Of a stretch of DNA of 64,000 nt, positions 61,260 through 64,000 are shown piece after piece. Numbering within the stretch: position 1 is the first letter of the stretch; each line of letters begins with the position of its first letter. The position numbers and the translations under genes are program-made. The DNA comes from Sporosarcina sp. BP05 (lineage in GTDB: Bacteria > Bacillota > Bacilli > Bacillales_A > Planococcaceae), in assembly GCF_014282005.1 (NCBI RefSeq), contig NZ_JACFTD010000004.1, positions 62,001 to 126,000 on the forward strand, read 5' to 3'. The notes under the pieces were generated by a model. The model did not search any database. It was given only the letters and a program-made list of their open reading frames with translations, and had not been told where the DNA came from.

Positions 61260-62483
61260 TTACGATCCTAGAAGAAGATCTTCCGGATTTTCAATCAATT
61301 CTTTTACCATTTTCAAGAAGCCAACTGAATCCTTACCATCGATAACACGGTGGTCATAAGAAAGAGCGACATACATCATTGGACGAATTTCAACATTGTT
61401 ACCAATCGCGACTGGACGCTTTTGGATTGTGTGCATGCCAAGGATTCCGACTTGTGTACCATTCATAATTGGTGTTGACATTAGTGAGCCGAATACGCCA
61501 CCGTTTGTAATTGTGAATGAACCGCCTGTCATATCTGCAATTGTCAATTTGTTATCGCGTGCTTTTTTAGCAAGTTCCACGATAGTTCCTTCAATTTCAG
61601 CAAAGTTTTTACGATCAGCGTCGACTACGTTTGGTACAACTAGTCCGCCATCTGTTGAAATTGCAACACCGATATCGTAGAAGTTTTTAAGAATAATTTC
61701 ATCGCCGTCAATTTCAGCGTTAACATAAGGATATTTCTTAAGTGCAGCGACAACTGCTTTCGTGAAGAATGACATAAATCCTAGACGAACATCGTTTTGC
61801 TCGAAGAATTGGTCTTTCTTACGTGAACGAAGTGCCATAACGTTTGTCATGTCGATTTCGTTGAATGTTGTAAGCATTGCTGTTGATTGTTTAACTTCAA
61901 GAAGACGTTTTGCGATTGTTTGACGACGACGTGTCATTTTCTCGCGTGTAACACGTCCATCTTCTACTACTACTGTAGCTGCTTTTGGTGCAGTAGCCGC
62001 TGGTTGTGCTTTAGGAGCTGTACCGTGCGCTTCAACGTCTTGAACACGAACGCGTCCCATTGGATCAACTGGAGATACTGCCGCAAGGTCGATTCCTTTT
62101 TCACGAGCTAGTTTACGCGCTGCCGGGCTTGCAATTGTACGGTCTGATCCGCTTGCATCTTCAATAGCCGCTGGAGCAACTGGTGCTGCTTCCATTTTTT
62201 GAGCAGCTTCTGTAACTGGTGCAGATGGAGTTGCAGCTGGTGCGCCTGAACCTGAACCAACGATTGCGATGACTTGACCAACTTGGACTGTATCGCCTTC
62301 CGCTGCAAGATGTTCTTGGACAATTCCTGCTTCTTCTGAGATGATTTCAACGTTTACTTTGTCTGTTTCAAGTTCAACGATGAATTCGCCTTTCTCAACG
62401 CTTTCACCTGGTTGTTTCAACCATTGTGCAACCGTTCCTTCTGTAATTGATTCTGCAAGTTCTGGTACTATGATCTCTGCCAC
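61260..62483 (-). CDS. odhB: 2-oxoglutarate dehydrogenase E2, dihydrolipoyl succinyltransferase
   Basis: 407 residues. The lipoyl domain (1-76) has Lys42 in ETDKVNVEI. An Ala/Pro-rich linker (about 78-105) and the E1/E3-binding domain follow ([34 protein letters not shown]), then the catalytic domain with [35 protein letters not shown] and SYDHRVIDG (His378). It transfers succinyl groups to CoA in the TCA cycle. The start is GTG 62483, eight bases after GAGGAGG. It follows odhA by 71 bases and ends at its own terminator. Confidence 0.97.
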   Translation of the reverse strand: MAEIIVPELAESITEGTVAQWLKQPGESVEKGEFIVELETDKVNVEIISEEAGIVQEHLAAEGDTVQVGQVIAIVGSGSGAPAATPSAPVTEAAQKMEAAPVAPAAIEDASGSDRTIASPAARKLAREKGIDLAAVSPVDPMGRVRVQDVEAHGTAPKAQPAATAPKAATVVVEDGRVTREKMTRRRQTIAKRLLEVKQSTAMLTTFNEIDMTNVMALRSRKKDQFFEQNDVRLGFMSFFTKAVVAALKKYPYVNAEIDGDEIILKNFYDIGVAISTDGGLVVPNVVDADRKNFAEIEGTIVELAKKARDNKLTIADMTGGSFTITNGGVFGSLMSTPIMNGTQVGILGMHTIQKRPVAIGNNVEIRPMMYVALSYDHRVIDGKDSVGFLKMVKELIENPEDLLLGS

Positions 62484-62554
62484 AATAAATTCCTCCTCAA
62501 GTCTACCGTTACAACGGTCTAAACATTCACTTAATAGTATAACTTCACTTAACC

Positions 62555-64000
62555 TTACTTCTTCAATGCTTCATCAAGAATGCGATTCTGTTCAATCTTG
62601 TGAGATTCCCCGTCGCCTTCTGATGGGCTTGCACGATGAATTCGTCCAACATAGGATACTTTCTTACCATGCGCAACTTCGCGGATATAAGAATTTGCAA
62701 AATGCCATGACCCCATGTTTTTCGGTTCTTCTTGTACCCAAACAAGTTCTTTGGCATTCGGATAGCGTGATATGATATCGCTCACTTTGTCAGCTGGGAA
62801 CGGATAGAGCTGTTCGACACGAACGATATGCAAATGATCGAAGTCTTTGCCATCTTTCACGCGTTCTGCAAGATCAATCGCCACTTTACCGCTTGCGAAT
62901 AAGATTTTCTCTACTTTATCCGTTTTTTTGCCTGTTCCTGGTTGCTCAAGCACCGTTTGGAAATGGCCTTCTGTCAAGTCGTTGACATCAGCACCGACAA
63001 GCGGGTGACGAAGAAGTGATTTAGGTGACACAATAACAAGCGGACGCATCGATTTATCACCGAGCATTTTTGCTTGTCTGCGAAGAATATGGAAATAGTT
63101 TGCCGCACTAGAAAGGTTTGCGACCGTCCAGTTATTTTCCGCACAAAGTTGCAGATAACGTTCAAGTCTTGCGCTTGAGTGTTCGGGTCCTTGCCCTTCA
63201 TAGGCATGCGGTAATAGCAATACCAGTCCCGATTGCTGACCCCATTTAGAGTAGCTTGAAGAAACGAACTGATCGAACATTACTTGAGCCATATTCGAAA
63301 AGTCTCCATATTGCGCTTCCCAAATTGACAACACTTTTTGGTCTTCTAAGTTATAGCCGAATTCATAACCAACAATTGCCGCTTCTGTCAAAGGACTGTT
63401 ATACGCGACGAATGATGCTTTTGAACCGCTAATATGGTGAAGTGGAACAAGTTCGTCACCCGTCTTTTCATCGTGAAGGACTACGTGACGGTGTGCAAAC
63501 GTTCCACGTTGGACGTCCTGACCTGTCATACGGATTGGATTACCATCTTGAAGGATTGCACCAAATGCTAGCGTTTCAGCATGTGCCCAATCGATTTTCC
63601 CTTTTCCGTTGAATGGGTCTTGGCGACGTTTCAGGATTTTTTCAAGCTTCCCAAATACATTGAAGTTTTCAGGATACGTCAGTAACTCTTCATTGATGCG
63701 GCGAAGATTCGCTTCATCCGTACCAGTTTCAAGGTCTCTTGGATACCCTACAAGTACTTCTTCAGGTGTAGCATTTGAAATCAATGCTTTTTCTGACGTA
63801 TGTTCTTTTACTTTGTCGTATGCTGCCTGCATCGTTGCAAAAACTGAAGCGTCCAGTTTCGTTACATCCTCTTCTGTCAAAATGTTGGCAGATGCAAGTT
63901 CAGATCCGTATAGTGCACGAACTGTTGGATGCTCATGAATTGAATGGTACATAACTGGATTCGTCACGAGTGGTTCATCCATTTCGTTGTGTCCATAACG
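62555..64000 (-). CDS. odhA: 2-oxoglutarate dehydrogenase E1 (C-terminal part, cut by window)
   Basis: 481 codons open to the right edge; the frame enters as [20 protein letters not shown], an internal segment of E1, so the N-terminal half lies outside the window. [60 protein letters not shown] and the C-terminal [11 protein letters not shown] are characteristic of the SucA/OdhA E1 family. It decarboxylates 2-oxoglutarate with thiamine diphosphate and hands succinyl to OdhB. First gene of odhA-odhB. Confidence 0.96.
   Translation of the reverse strand, partial: RYGHNEMDEPLVTNPVMYHSIHEHPTVRALYGSELASANILTEEDVTKLDASVFATMQAAYDKVKEHTSEKALISNATPEEVLVGYPRDLETGTDEANLRRINEELLTYPENFNVFGKLEKILKRRQDPFNGKGKIDWAHAETLAFGAILQDGNPIRMTGQDVQRGTFAHRHVVLHDEKTGDELVPLHHISGSKASFVAYNSPLTEAAIVGYEFGYNLEDQKVLSIWEAQYGDFSNMAQVMFDQFVSSSYSKWGQQSGLVLLLPHAYEGQGPEHSSARLERYLQLCAENNWTVANLSSAANYFHILRRQAKMLGDKSMRPLVIVSPKSLLRHPLVGADVNDLTEGHFQTVLEQPGTGKKTDKVEKILFASGKVAIDLAERVKDGKDFDHLHIVRVEQLYPFPADKVSDIISRYPNAKELVWVQEEPKNMGSWHFANSYIREVAHGKKVSYVGRIHRASPSEGDGESHKIEQNRILDEALKK

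Overview
The window reads as chromosome of a low-GC, endospore-forming Firmicute. Planococcaceae, probably Sporosarcina or a close relative, is my inference from gene content and gene style. The supporting signs are orthologues of Bacillus genes (yfkAB, asnO, ykpA, xpaC-yaaN, yojN-yojO, odhA-odhB), sporulation-linked genes (YjcZ-type peptide, Spo0M-like protein, a Ger(x)C fragment, AsnO), strong AGGAGG ribosome binding sites and many U-tailed terminators. I saw no rRNA, tRNA or CRISPR array.

Layout. 1-3600: start of a molybdenum hydroxylase (xanthine dehydrogenase type), a YIEGIA membrane protein with its small partner, and the maturation pair XdhC-MocA. 3615-9611: envelope proteins, a lipoprotein with an in-frame stop, an ECF sigma/anti-sigma pair and the radical SAM protein YfkAB. 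9997-15367: one operon for a response regulator, a short-loop histidine kinase and a heterodimeric ABC exporter. 15744-21225: small and housekeeping genes (DUF3243, an orphan phage holin beside a group II intron scrap, MarR, Spo0M-like, AI-2E-type permease, LCP ligase, YjcZ, MsrA). 21942-28566: a compact operon dapL-dapF-glnA-asnO with an AraC regulator upstream. 29308-30507: a CynX/NimT-type MFS carrier.

30571-45033 looks like an acquired catabolic island. Two cytosine-deaminase-like amidohydrolases and a solute-binding protein lie on the minus strand. A peptide-type ABC importer (two permeases, two ATPases) diverges from them. A LytS-type kinase, a YesN-type regulator and an SSS-type symporter follow, then a second, closely similar solute-binding protein. 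Decayed copies of the same IS3-type element, in the same orientation, lie on both sides. The genes fit uptake, sensing and deamination of one family of nitrogenous compounds; the substrate is unknown.

45334-52860 is low-density accessory DNA: phage scraps, two broken integrase tails, a broken IS4-type transposase, a truncated Ger(x)C domain and short orphan genes. 52922 to the end returns to core genes: the ABC-F protein YkpA, a lipoprotein, DUF1033, xpaC-yaaN(telA), yojO-yojN, DUF6501 and odhB-odhA (2-oxoglutarate dehydrogenase, cut by the window edge). A structured intergenic repeat recurs at 9.7, 9.9, 39.1, 50.2 and 60.8 kb, with a minimal copy at 61.2 kb.
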